64,000 nucleotides of DNA from Maricaulis parjimensis (GTDB lineage: Bacteria > Pseudomonadota > Alphaproteobacteria > Caulobacterales > Maricaulaceae): contig NZ_JADOTT010000003.1 of assembly GCF_016817355.1 (NCBI RefSeq), positions 342,753-406,752 of the forward strand, read 5' to 3'. The translations under genes and the position numbers were made by a program. Positions within the stretch are counted from its first letter, which is position 1. Every line of letters begins with the position of its first letter. The notes beneath the pieces are model-generated. The model did not search any database. It was given only the letters and a program-made list of their open reading frames with translations, and was not told where the DNA came from. Below are positions 44,182 through 53,082 of this stretch, piece by piece.

Positions 44182-44963
44182 CCGGTTTCCTGGCTGCTAT
44201 CAGCCTGGCAGGCGGTGGCGCTTTCTCGTCGCCTGCCCAGGCTGGTGCCTGGCCCCAGGACAAGGGCAAGGGGCTCCTCATCATCACCTCATTGCTGGAC
44301 CGGGCTGATCAGGGTTTCGGTCCGGATGGCGAGACGGTGGATGATGGCTATTTCTACAAGGACGAGACGGCCGCCTATCTGGAGTACGGGCTGAGCGCGC
44401 AGACGACGCTTGTTGCCCGTATTGCCTGGCAGTCCGTGGACCGCCGACAAGGCCAACGCATCGATGCCGCACAGGGTTTTGCCGCCAGCGAACTCGGACT
44501 GCGCCGCCAGCTCTGGTCTTCACCGCGGCAGATCGTATCGGCCCAGGCGGCCGTCCTGCTTCCCGGAGCCGGGGAGAATGTTTCCAACCAGCCGCTGGGA
44601 TCAGGCGAAACCGCTTGGGAAGTGCGCGGATTGTGGGGGCGACATCTGGGCGATACCCAATTCGTGGATGTTCAGATGGGCCATCGCTGGCGTGGCGGCC
44701 AGGACCTGAACGAGGCCCGGCTGGACCTGACCTGGGGCTGGCAACCGGCGGATCGCTGGCAGGTTCTGGCGCAGAGTTTCTCGGTCTGGAGTGTCGAGCC
44801 GGCCCGACCCAACCGGCCCGATTTTGAGCAGCACAAACTGCAGCTCTCCCTCGGCCGCCAGTGGGGGCGCATCCAGTATCATCTGGGTGTCGCCGCCACG
44901 CCGGCCGGGCGGAATGTGATCAATGAGCGGGTGGTTTTCCTGTCCGCCTGGCGACGCTTTTAA
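44049..44963 (+). CDS. Outer-membrane-type beta-barrel protein, start uncertain
   Basis: This 304-residue frame has a good signal peptide at about residues 43-65 (RHLTGFLAAISLAGGGAFSSPAQA) followed by alternating, aromatic-rich strands (TTLVARIAWQSVD, WEVRGLWGRHL, FVDVQMGHRW, LDLTWGWQPA, IQYHLGVAATPAG) and a final Trp-Arg-Arg-Phe, like an outer-membrane barrel. The only in-frame start, ATG 44049, overlaps the aldolase gene by 133 bases and adds a basic 42-residue N-terminal stretch. A non-standard start nearer the signal peptide is the alternative. The family is not identified. Confidence 0.55.
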   Translation: MGAEDARSCLRSVRRNLLERVLQGNRLGRRARSRPPRKSRFRHLTGFLAAISLAGGGAFSSPAQAGAWPQDKGKGLLIITSLLDRADQGFGPDGETVDDGYFYKDETAAYLEYGLSAQTTLVARIAWQSVDRRQGQRIDAAQGFAASELGLRRQLWSSPRQIVSAQAAVLLPGAGENVSNQPLGSGETAWEVRGLWGRHLGDTQFVDVQMGHRWRGGQDLNEARLDLTWGWQPADRWQVLAQSFSVWSVEPARPNRPDFEQHKLQLSLGRQWGRIQYHLGVAATPAGRNVINERVVFLSAWRRF

Positions 44964-44969
44964 GGTAGG

Positions 44970-45488
44970 CTATTCGGCCAGTTCGTCGCCGGTTTCCTGC
45001 AGGATATAGGCGATCACGTCGCGCCGGTCCGTCGCGTTGCGAAGACCCACAAAACTCATCCGGTTGCCCCGGACCAGTTCGCGGGGGTTTTCGATCCAGG
45101 CGTTCAGTGTGTCCAAATCCCAAACCAGACCGGCGTCGCTGAGCTGGCTGGAATAGGCGAAGCCGTCCTGACTGGCCGCCGTATTGCCAAGAACGCCATG
45201 CAGATTGGGGCCGATCGTGTGGCGTCCGCCTTCATTGAGCGTGTGACAGGACTGGCAGCGGCGGAATTGGCGCGCGCCATTACCCAGATCGGCACCTGCC
45301 AAGGCGAGGACTTCGGTACCTTCGGCCTCGGTCACAGCGGGACTGGCTGTTTGCGTTGCCGCCGGAGCAGGCGTGGCCGATTGTGCGGCTGCCGATGCGG
45401 AGGAAGCAGAAGGCTCGCTTGTTTCCGTCTCGCCGCCACAAGCGCCGAGCGCCAGAACAGAGGCCAGGGGAATAAGGCTGCGCAACAT
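44970..45488 (-). CDS. Membrane-anchored class I cytochrome c lipoprotein
   Basis: This 172-residue protein has a lipoprotein signal (LASVLALGACGG), a Ser/Ala/Thr/Pro-rich linker of about 55 residues and a cytochrome c domain with CQSCH heme binding and an axial Met in GNRMSFVGL. It resembles CycM-type electron carriers to a terminal oxidase. ATG 45488 follows AGGAG. The ending of the adjacent barrel gene is 7 bases away, on the opposite strand. Confidence 0.88.
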   Translation of the reverse strand: MLRSLIPLASVLALGACGGETETSEPSASSASAAAQSATPAPAATQTASPAVTEAEGTEVLALAGADLGNGARQFRRCQSCHTLNEGGRHTIGPNLHGVLGNTAASQDGFAYSSQLSDAGLVWDLDTLNAWIENPRELVRGNRMSFVGLRNATDRRDVIAYILQETGDELAE

Positions 45489-45578
45489 GACGAACTCCTG
45501 CGGTGTGGCAAAGACGGACTGACGTATAGCGCAATCGCGCTGCAAGGCGATGCGTCAGTCTGCCGCTCGCACGACCGG

Positions 45579-46733
45579 CTAGCCGGCCGCCCGGCGACCG
45601 GCGCGCTGGCGGATCATCCGGTTGAGGCGGGACACACCCAGGCAAGCGCCTGTGTAGACGAGCAGAATGGCGAAGAGAGACGCCAGGCCGGCGATCGTCT
45701 GGCCCCAGAATCCGTAGACTTCGCCGGTGTGCAAAAAGCGGATGAAGCGGCGTGCCTGACTGGCCTGACTGGCGGGCTCGCCCGGATTCACGGCGGTCAC
45801 GCCACTGCCATCCCGCGCAAGCACCAGCGTCGTGATCCGGTCGGCCTGGGCGCCATTGCCAAAATCGACGCGCATTTCCAGCTCCGTATCGGTCGGGGCG
45901 GGCAGGGTAATGGCAATGCGGCGCCCCGGTCCGTCATGAGCCACGGCCTGCGCAATCAGGGTTTCCAGTGACGCCGGTGCAGCGAGTGGAGCCGCGGTTT
46001 CGGCCGGGGCGGCGGCGTCGCTGACTGTCGCTGGCCCGCGACGTCCGGGTTCTTCTCCGAAAGCCGCATAGACCAGACGATTGGCCCAGGAATAGGAGAA
46101 GACGGCGCCTGTAAGGACAATGGCCAGCAATGGCAGGGCGAACCAGAAACCGGCTACATGGTGCCAGTTATAGTGTTTGGCTTTCGTCGTCGGATACTGA
46201 CGGCGGAACAGGAGGTTGAGCTTGATGAAGCTCCATTTCCACAGCTTGGGCAGCCAGAGATAAAGTCCGGTCAGGATCAGAAGGGCGAAGACCAGGTTGG
46301 AGGCGCCGTTGAGGGTGGCGCCCAGTTCGCTGCGGCTCCCGGTGAAGGCCAGCCAGCGGTGAATCCGCATCAGGCGCGAGAAGAAGGCCTGCGTACCAGC
46401 TCCGGCCTCTTCCATCACTTCACCCGTATAGGGATTGAGCAGGAAGGAATTGCGACGGCCGGCCGAGACTTCGACGGCATCGCTTGGATTGCGGGGCAGG
46501 GTGATGACATGGCCGTCCCGGGCTCCCGCCGCGCGTGCAGCCAGCACCAGCTCATCCGCGCCCATTGGCACGCTGTCGGGTGAGGGGGCTTCCACGGCAG
46601 CGTTCTCGGCCCAGCGGATCATCTGGCGCTCATAGGTCAGCAGCACGCCGGTGACAGACATGATCAGGACGAAGGCACCGGTCACGAGCCCGGCGACCAG
46701 ATGGGTCCAGAAGATGATGTCGCGGAATTTCAT
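45579..46733 (-). CDS. PepSY-associated transmembrane (PiuB-like) protein
   Basis: This 384-residue protein has four membrane helices: about residues 10-32, 145-163, 199-219 and 345-365. A periplasmic PepSY-like domain lies between the first and second, and conserved His residues are present in RIHRWL, YNWHHVAGFW and FLHTGEVYG. Such proteins are often reductases or partners for iron-siderophore uptake, though that is family knowledge. ATG 46733 follows GGGGGCGAG. It precedes the cytochrome c gene by 90 bases on the same strand, but no TonB receptor is adjacent. Confidence 0.8.
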   Translation of the reverse strand: MKFRDIIFWTHLVAGLVTGAFVLIMSVTGVLLTYERQMIRWAENAAVEAPSPDSVPMGADELVLAARAAGARDGHVITLPRNPSDAVEVSAGRRNSFLLNPYTGEVMEEAGAGTQAFFSRLMRIHRWLAFTGSRSELGATLNGASNLVFALLILTGLYLWLPKLWKWSFIKLNLLFRRQYPTTKAKHYNWHHVAGFWFALPLLAIVLTGAVFSYSWANRLVYAAFGEEPGRRGPATVSDAAAPAETAAPLAAPASLETLIAQAVAHDGPGRRIAITLPAPTDTELEMRVDFGNGAQADRITTLVLARDGSGVTAVNPGEPASQASQARRFIRFLHTGEVYGFWGQTIAGLASLFAILLVYTGACLGVSRLNRMIRQRAGRRAAG

Positions 46734-47018
46734 GTCTCGCCCCCTTGGATCAGCACGGAGTCAAACGGCCCTGCATGGTGATTCCGTCGCTGTCTGTAAC
46801 AGCATCCTGTCGCATATGCGACTTGTTCGCATCTTTTGGCTGCAGGTGTTGGATCAAATTATGCCCGAGGGTTGAGCGCACCTGCACAGCGCTGCACAAC
46901 CGCCGCTCAAAACCGGATTTTTAGTGCTTTTTTCCTTGAGTGTGCGGCGCATTCCGTGGCCAAGTCGAACCGGGCGGTGTTTCGTCAGCGAGGGCGAAAT
47001 TTTGACCGAGGGGACAGG

Positions 47019-47861
47019 ATGGTCATTTCCACCGGACCGGTGAGCGTGATGATTTGCGGCGCCGGTCATTCGGGATCCACGCTTTTGGGCATGATCCTGG
47101 GCAGTCATTCGCGTGCTTTTTACATGGGCGAGGGCGGCAAGGCCCGCTATCTCGGCGATGAGAAAAAGCCGCTCCGCAAGCGCGTTTGCAAGATTTGCGG
47201 CGAGGACTGCCCGGTCTGGTCCGGATTTGAATGGGACGGCACAGCACCACTGCATGCCGCCGCGTCGGCGCATGTCGGCAAGCCTGTCATTATCGATAGC
47301 ACCAAGGATGAAGCCTGGATCCAGGCCCGGGCCGAGGAAACGCTTTCGGTAGGTGGCCGTGCGGTGCTTATTCTGCTCGGCCGTGATGGCCGCGCCGTGG
47401 TCAATTCCCGCATCCGCAAATATCCGGACCGCGACCCGGAAGGGCAAATCCAGGACTGGGTCGACAAGATGACGACCAGCGAGGCCCTGTTCGAGGCTTT
47501 CGAGGGACCGAAAATCCGCATCCGCTACGAAGACCTGGCAACGTCGACGGAGTCCGTCGCCCGGGCACTCTGTGCCGTGATCGGTCTCGACTACGAGCCG
47601 GGCATGCTGCGCTTCGCCGAGACGGAACAGCATGTTCTCGGCGGCAATAGCGGAACCCAATTCATCGTCGCGCGCGAACAATTGAAAGACCCGGAGGACG
47701 CCTTCGTCTCTCTCAATGAGCGCACGCGCGGTTATTACGAAAATCACTCCGGCGATATCGAGCTGGACCTGCGTTGGCGCGAGGAGCTGAGCTCCGCCCA
47801 TCTGGCCCTGTTCGAGAAGATGGCGTCGACCGCCAATGCCGCATTCAAATGGGAAGGTTAG
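47019..47861 (+). CDS. Sulfotransferase-family protein
   Basis: This 280-residue protein has the PAPS phosphosulfate loop GAGHSGSTLLGMILGSH at about residues 11-27 and a 3'-phosphate-binding segment LLGRDGRAVVNSRIRK (Arg, Ser). It should transfer sulfate from PAPS to an alcohol or amine. A KICGEDCPVW segment gives a possible Cys pair. ATG 47019 follows GAGGGGAC. It is 4 bases before the fusion gene and is the first gene of the unit 47019-51139. The acceptor is unknown. Confidence 0.85.
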   Translation: MVISTGPVSVMICGAGHSGSTLLGMILGSHSRAFYMGEGGKARYLGDEKKPLRKRVCKICGEDCPVWSGFEWDGTAPLHAAASAHVGKPVIIDSTKDEAWIQARAEETLSVGGRAVLILLGRDGRAVVNSRIRKYPDRDPEGQIQDWVDKMTTSEALFEAFEGPKIRIRYEDLATSTESVARALCAVIGLDYEPGMLRFAETEQHVLGGNSGTQFIVAREQLKDPEDAFVSLNERTRGYYENHSGDIELDLRWREELSSAHLALFEKMASTANAAFKWEG

Positions 47862-47865
47862 GGGA

Positions 47866-49296
47866 ATGGCGAAAGTAGATTTGGTCTTCCGCCAGATTGA
47901 CGAAAGAACGCGCGACGTCGCGCTCGAGCTGGCCATCAAGCATATCCAGCCGGAGAATGTTCACGTCATCGATGATGTGCGCCCTTTCACCGAATGCGTG
48001 AACCAGATGCTGCGCATCGATCATGATTGCGACTATGTCGTCTATGTCGACGCCGACTGTCTGATCCTGGAGGACATGCGTCCCTTCATCGATCAGTGCG
48101 ACGCGCCCTATGTCGACGCCTATGTCTCCGACCGCTTCCGTGGCCGTCTGCATTGCGGCGTCCATATCACCCGGATCGATGTGGTCAGGGCCATGGCGGC
48201 GGTCGAAGTTCCCAAGGACGACATGAAATACGTGCTGCGCCCGGAGAGCCGTCTGCGCAATCTCGCCATGAAGAAAATGGGCGAGGCCAAGCAGTTCCGG
48301 AATTTCGACATCCTGCATGACCACTTCCAGGCCCACACCCATATCTTCATGAAATACGCGCTGCGCGAATTGCGCAGTCGTACCAAGATCCAGCGCACCC
48401 GCCTGGATCGTTCCATGATGCGCTGGACCTATGACGACACGGTGTTTTGCGACCTGACCATGGCGCGTCATGCGGTGGAATACGCCCGTCAGGAAATGCC
48501 CAAGACAGCAACGCCCGACGAGGTGCACGCCTTCATCGAGGCTCTGCCGGAACATGCCGGGAAGGCCATGCAGCAATTGGGCGTGAAGGAAAAGGGCGAG
48601 TTCACGCGTGAAGAACTGGATGCCTGGCTGGAAGCCAATAGCGACCGGATTGCCTATGGCCAGAAAGCCGACAAGCCGAAAATCTTCGGCCTGGGCTTGT
48701 CCCGCACGGGTACGCGCAGTCTGACGGCAGCTTTGCAGGTCCTCGGTTTCGATACCTCGCACTACCCGATCGATGAGGACACCTATATCGAACTGGCCAA
48801 TGCCCAGTATGACCTCACCCTGCTGCGCTTCTATGATGGCCTGACCGACATCACGACCATCCCTTTCTACCAGCAGTTCGACAAACTCTATCCAGGCTCC
48901 AAATTCGTACTGACCGTCCGCGACAAGGAGGACTGGCTCGGTTCCTGTGCCCGCCATTGGTACAACCGGCCGGCCTTCAAGGATGTCGAGGATCCCGATG
49001 AAGAGGTCCATCTGCGGATGCGCCAATTCCTGCGGGCCTCGGTCTATGGCTGCTACAATTACGACCCGGAGCGTTTCTCCTGGGTCTATGACCACCATGT
49101 CGAGCAGGTGAAGGCCTATTTCAAAGACCGGCCCGACGATCTCCTGATCATTGATGTCTGTGCCGGTGATGGTTTTGAAAAACTGGCGCCTTTCCTGGAC
49201 CGTCCGGTTCCTGCGACACCCTTCCCGCACAAGGGGGCGGTGCTGAGCGCGCAGATGAAGGCGGCAGAAGAGGCCCAGACGATCCGCGTGGCCTGA
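47866..49296 (+). CDS. Glycosyltransferase-like/sulfotransferase fusion protein
   Basis: This 476-residue protein has two parts. Residues 1-210 look like a GT-A glycosyltransferase: the DxD metal motif is Asp62-Ala-Asp64 in YVDADCLILEDM, and DAYVSDRFRGRLHCG follows. Residues 272-465 resemble a PAPS sulfotransferase: P-loop IFGLGLSRTGTRSL (274-285) and 3'-phosphate motif VLTVRDKEDWLGS (Arg352). A helical linker (EFTREELDAWLEAN) joins them. I see no membrane helix. One enzyme may add a sugar and sulfate. ABC exporter gene follows 22 bases later. Confidence 0.75.
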   Translation: MAKVDLVFRQIDERTRDVALELAIKHIQPENVHVIDDVRPFTECVNQMLRIDHDCDYVVYVDADCLILEDMRPFIDQCDAPYVDAYVSDRFRGRLHCGVHITRIDVVRAMAAVEVPKDDMKYVLRPESRLRNLAMKKMGEAKQFRNFDILHDHFQAHTHIFMKYALRELRSRTKIQRTRLDRSMMRWTYDDTVFCDLTMARHAVEYARQEMPKTATPDEVHAFIEALPEHAGKAMQQLGVKEKGEFTREELDAWLEANSDRIAYGQKADKPKIFGLGLSRTGTRSLTAALQVLGFDTSHYPIDEDTYIELANAQYDLTLLRFYDGLTDITTIPFYQQFDKLYPGSKFVLTVRDKEDWLGSCARHWYNRPAFKDVEDPDEEVHLRMRQFLRASVYGCYNYDPERFSWVYDHHVEQVKAYFKDRPDDLLIIDVCAGDGFEKLAPFLDRPVPATPFPHKGAVLSAQMKAAEEAQTIRVA

Positions 49297-49318
49297 CGGG
49301 CCAGCCGGGCAAGCCGAG

Positions 49319-51139
49319 ATGAGCGAAACCGAGGACATGGCGGAGCCGGATCCGCAGGGCGGCCGTCTCGACGGCGTGCGGCAAGCTGCGCGCACCTTGT
49401 CCATGGCCGCCTCGGCACGGCCGCTCCTTGTCATCGTGATCACTCTGGTCACCCTGGTCGCCGCACTCCTGCCGGCAGCGGCGCTCTATGTGTCCAAGCT
49501 TGTTATTGACGGTGTCGTCACCGCCATTGACACCGGGGCGCAGGCCGATCGCGATATGGCGCTGATCTGGGTCGGCGTGGAATCCGGTCTGCTGGCTTTG
49601 CTCCTGGCAGCGCGGCGCGGCCTGGTTTTCTTCAAAGGCCAGCTGCACGCCGAGCTCGGCTTCATCGTGTCCCAGCGCATTCTGGACAAGGCCGACAGCT
49701 TTTCCCTCTTCCAGATCGAGGATCCGGCTATCCAGGAAAAACTGGTGATGGCGCGCCAGTTCTCGGCCAGCCGTCCCTACAGCCTGATCAATCGTGTCTT
49801 CGATCTGGCCCAGCACGGGCTGACCCTGGTCTTCCTTCTCGCCCTGCTGGTCACCAGCGCGCCCTGGCTCATCCTTCTCGTCGTAGCCGGTGGCCTGCCG
49901 GTCTTCATCGGCAATCTGCGCTTCTCCGGGGATGCCTATCGCTTCTACACGGGCCGCACGCCGCAAATGCGCGAGCGCAATTATCTGGAAGGCCTGCTGA
50001 CCCAGGAAGGCGCGGCGCGGGAACGCCTGCATTTCGCACAGGGGGCGGAACTCAAGCATCGGTTTCGCGGCCTGTTTGATACGCTTCATGGGGATGACAC
50101 TGCTCTCAAAGGGCGGCAGGCGCTGTTCGGGACGCTGCTCGGCCTCACCGGGTCCGCTGTCTTCCTGGGCGGCAAGATCTGGATCGTTGCGGTCACGATC
50201 GGCGGCGCGTTCACGCTGGGTCAGATGACCATGCTGGTCGGTCTGCTCAAACAGGGGCAGGCCGCGGTCAATAATGTCCTCTCCGCCTTCTCTGGCTCCT
50301 ATGAGGACGTGCTCTACGTCACCAATCTCTACGACTTGCTCGACACGCCCCCGGACCGGTCACCGGGCACGGCCATATCGGGTCCCGATCCACAGGATGG
50401 TCTGCGTTTCGATCACGTCTCCTACCGCTATCCCGGCCAGAAACGTCCGGCCCTGAATGCCGTCAGCTTTCAGCTCAAGCCGGGCATGCGGATGGGCATT
50501 GTCGGTGCCAACGGGTCTGGCAAGACCACGCTGGTGAAGCTGGCGACCGGTCTCTACACGCCGGACAGCGGACGCGTCACGCTGGACGGGCTCGATCTGG
50601 TAGAGTGGGACGCGGCCGCTCTGCGCCAGCGCCTCGGCGTGCTCTTCCAGCCGCATGTGAATTACAAACTCTCCGTTCGGGACAATATCCTCGCTGGCAT
50701 GGGCTGGCGGGATGTGCCGGACGATCAGGTCGAACGGGCCATTGATGCCGGTCTCGCCCGCAGCGTGGTCGAGGATTTGCCCGGCGGGCTGGATGCTCGG
50801 CTGTCCAAACGCTTCCCCGATGGGCAGGAGCTTTCCGGCGGCCAATGGCAACGCCTCGCCATGGCGCGCGCTCTGCTCAATGAGGACGCGGACATCCTCA
50901 TCCTGGACGAACCGACCGCGGCGCTCGACCCGGCCGCTGAAGCGGCCTTCCTGAACGAGGAAAGGCCCGGCCAGTCCCTCATACTGATCTCCCATCGCCT
51001 GTCCAATTTGCGCAATGCCGATCTCATCCTCGTTCTCGACAAGGGGCAGACCGTGGCGACGGGGGACCATGCCACCCTGATGGCCGAGGGCGGGCTCTAT
51101 GCGGAACTCTTCGCCCTGCAAGCGGAGGCGTACCGCTAG
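49319..51139 (+). CDS. ABC-type exporter with fused permease and ATPase
   Basis: This 606-residue half-transporter has an N-terminal six-helix membrane domain (about residues 25-330) and an ATPase domain: Walker A GANGSGKTT (from Gly396), signature LSGGQ (from Leu505), Walker B ILILDE (Asp530 region) and H-loop LISHRLS. It would act as a dimer exporting a hydrophobic or peptidic molecule. It lies 22 bases after the fusion gene; the short spacing suggests co-transcription. No accessory membrane-fusion protein is adjacent. Confidence 0.88.
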   Translation: MSETEDMAEPDPQGGRLDGVRQAARTLSMAASARPLLVIVITLVTLVAALLPAAALYVSKLVIDGVVTAIDTGAQADRDMALIWVGVESGLLALLLAARRGLVFFKGQLHAELGFIVSQRILDKADSFSLFQIEDPAIQEKLVMARQFSASRPYSLINRVFDLAQHGLTLVFLLALLVTSAPWLILLVVAGGLPVFIGNLRFSGDAYRFYTGRTPQMRERNYLEGLLTQEGAARERLHFAQGAELKHRFRGLFDTLHGDDTALKGRQALFGTLLGLTGSAVFLGGKIWIVAVTIGGAFTLGQMTMLVGLLKQGQAAVNNVLSAFSGSYEDVLYVTNLYDLLDTPPDRSPGTAISGPDPQDGLRFDHVSYRYPGQKRPALNAVSFQLKPGMRMGIVGANGSGKTTLVKLATGLYTPDSGRVTLDGLDLVEWDAAALRQRLGVLFQPHVNYKLSVRDNILAGMGWRDVPDDQVERAIDAGLARSVVEDLPGGLDARLSKRFPDGQELSGGQWQRLAMARALLNEDADILILDEPTAALDPAAEAAFLNEERPGQSLILISHRLSNLRNADLILVLDKGQTVATGDHATLMAEGGLYAELFALQAEAYR

Positions 51140-51148
51140 GCGCTCACC

Positions 51149-51511
51149 CTACTCAGAGAAAGCCGAGCAGAACTGGCTGTCCGGATGGGCTGTGGCGTAG
51201 ACATTCACGGCGGCAAAGAACTCGGCCCAGTCTTTCGCACGGCTCGGGCCGAAAGCGTGGTCCGGGTCCATGGCCGTCAGGATTTCCACCAGCCGGCCGG
51301 TCTCGTCCTTCAGCTCCGCCGCGCTGATTGGGCGAGGACCGATCTCGACGCCATTGTGACCGTGATAATCCGCGTCCATGAGCAGGGGGACATGCTTCGC
51401 CGGATCATCGCTTCCATCGAGAAAACAGGCCAGCTCCCAGGCGCCCCGGCCGGAGCCACCCATGAGTTCGGTATCGCGCGTCGTATCGGTCAGGGAATAG
51501 GTGCGGCCCAT
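51149..51511 (-). CDS. Small protein of unknown function
   Basis: This 120-residue acidic cytoplasmic protein has conserved-looking stretches SGRGAWELACFLDGSD and DYHGHNGVEIGPRPISAAEL but no family I recognise. AAGGAG precedes the ATG. It is transcribed convergently with the ABC exporter (10 bases between stops) and divergently from the MFS gene. Confidence 0.6.
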   Translation of the reverse strand: MGRTYSLTDTTRDTELMGGSGRGAWELACFLDGSDDPAKHVPLLMDADYHGHNGVEIGPRPISAAELKDETGRLVEILTAMDPDHAFGPSRAKDWAEFFAAVNVYATAHPDSQFCSAFSE

Positions 51512-51729
51512 CGTCTGTCATCTCCTTGAGCTCAGACTGGAAGTAAAGACGGCGAGTTGGTTCAAGACAAGCCGTGCACGCAAACCGCTTTTGGCAATTG
51601 CTCAATTTCGATCAAGCGGTATGTTTCCGGGGTTGCGGAGCGGCCTATCTCGTTGTGGATGTGGTCGCGCACGCTGCAAAGTTAGAACAATCAGTGCAAG
51701 TGCACGTGCGTCCATGAACGGGGAGAGAC

Positions 51730-53082
51730 ATGGCGGATACCACCGAGGCAGGCGGCCAGACCGCAACGGATACCATCCAGCCGCTGGCTGAAGGCCCGCG
51801 CCGATACGCGCTGGGGCTTCTGCTCGTCATCTATGTACTGAACTTCCTGGACCGTCAGGTGGTGAACATTCTGGCAGAGCCCATCAAGCTGGATCTGGGT
51901 TTGGCAGACTGGCAACTCGGCGCTCTGACAGGGCTTGCCTTTGCGCTCTTCTACACCGTGCTTGGCCTGCCGATTGCCCGTCTCGCGGAAAAGGCGAACC
52001 GGGTGACCATCATTTCGGTCGCGGCCGGTTTCTGGAGCCTGTGCACCATGGCTTGCGGCATGGCTGGCAATTTCGTCCAGCTCCTGTTTGCCCGTATCGG
52101 TGTTGGCGTCGGCGAAGCCGGCTGCACGCCGCCGGCTCACTCGCTGATCTCGGATTATACGCCAGCCCAGAAGCGCGCGTCCGCCATCGCTTTCTATTCG
52201 ATGGGTATTCCCCTGGGGTCGCTCGCGGGCATGGCCCTGGGCGGTATCATCGCCGACAGTTTCGGCTGGCGCGCTGCATTCTTCATCGCAGGCGCTCCCG
52301 GCCTGATCCTCGCTGCGCTTGCCTGGTTCACCCTGCCGGAGCCGCGCAAAACGGTGAAACAGGTCCAGGCTGTGGACCATCCCAGCGTGATGGATGCCAT
52401 CCGTGAGCTTTCGGGCAAGCCGGCCTTCCTGTGGATGTCCTTGGGCGCTGCCATCAACGCCATGGTGTCCTATGGCCATATCGCCTTCTACGGCTCTTTC
52501 TATCTGCGCAATCACTCCGGTGGGCTGCAGTCGCTTGCCGACTTTTTCAACGGCATTCTGGGGACACAGCTCGGCGCGATCGGCTTTACCGGTCTGGCGC
52601 TGGGGCTGCTGATCGGCATTTTCGGCGCAATCGGCACATTTGCCGGTGGCCAGTTTGCCGACCGTTTCGTCCACAAGGATGCGCGCGCCTATGCCGCCAT
52701 TCCCGCAATTGCCGGCCTGATCAGCATCCCGCCCTTCCTGCTAGCCATGCTGGCGGGCCATACCCTGCTGTCGCTGGGTGGTCTGGCCATTGTGACTTGC
52801 CTGAATTCGGTCTGGTACGGTCCGGTCTTTGCCAGCGCGCAGAGCCTGGTTAAACCGCGCACGCGCGCGACCGCGTCGGCGGTGATCCTTTTCGTCATCA
52901 ACCTGATCGGCCTTGGCCTGGGCCCGCTTGCGGCCGGCATCATTTCCGATGCTTTTGCCATCCAGCACGGCGCTGCCGAGGGCCTGCGCTACTCCTTGGT
53001 GGCGATCGGCCTGATCGGCCTTCTGGCCCTGCCGGCCTTCTGGCTGGCTTCCCGTACCCTGCGGGATGATGTGGAAGTCTGA
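51730..53082 (+). CDS. MFS transporter (Spinster-like)
   Basis: This 450-residue protein has 12 membrane helices and the family pattern FLDRQVVNILAEPIKLDLGLADWQLG, GVGVGEAGCTPPAHSLISDY and YFSMGIPLGSL-type loops of the Spinster/sphingolipid-transporter-like MFS group common in alphaproteobacteria. The substrate is unknown. ATG 51730 follows GGGGAGAG. Its last 94 bases overlap, tail to tail, with the EamA gene on the other strand. Confidence 0.88.
   Translation: MADTTEAGGQTATDTIQPLAEGPRRYALGLLLVIYVLNFLDRQVVNILAEPIKLDLGLADWQLGALTGLAFALFYTVLGLPIARLAEKANRVTIISVAAGFWSLCTMACGMAGNFVQLLFARIGVGVGEAGCTPPAHSLISDYTPAQKRASAIAFYSMGIPLGSLAGMALGGIIADSFGWRAAFFIAGAPGLILAALAWFTLPEPRKTVKQVQAVDHPSVMDAIRELSGKPAFLWMSLGAAINAMVSYGHIAFYGSFYLRNHSGGLQSLADFFNGILGTQLGAIGFTGLALGLLIGIFGAIGTFAGGQFADRFVHKDARAYAAIPAIAGLISIPPFLLAMLAGHTLLSLGGLAIVTCLNSVWYGPVFASAQSLVKPRTRATASAVILFVINLIGLGLGPLAAGIISDAFAIQHGAAEGLRYSLVAIGLIGLLALPAFWLASRTLRDDVEV

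Noticed and set aside
47845..49452. Open frame of 535 codons antisense to the fusion gene
   Set aside because: Antisense shadow; the plus-strand frame carries P-loop and DxD motifs, the minus one none.
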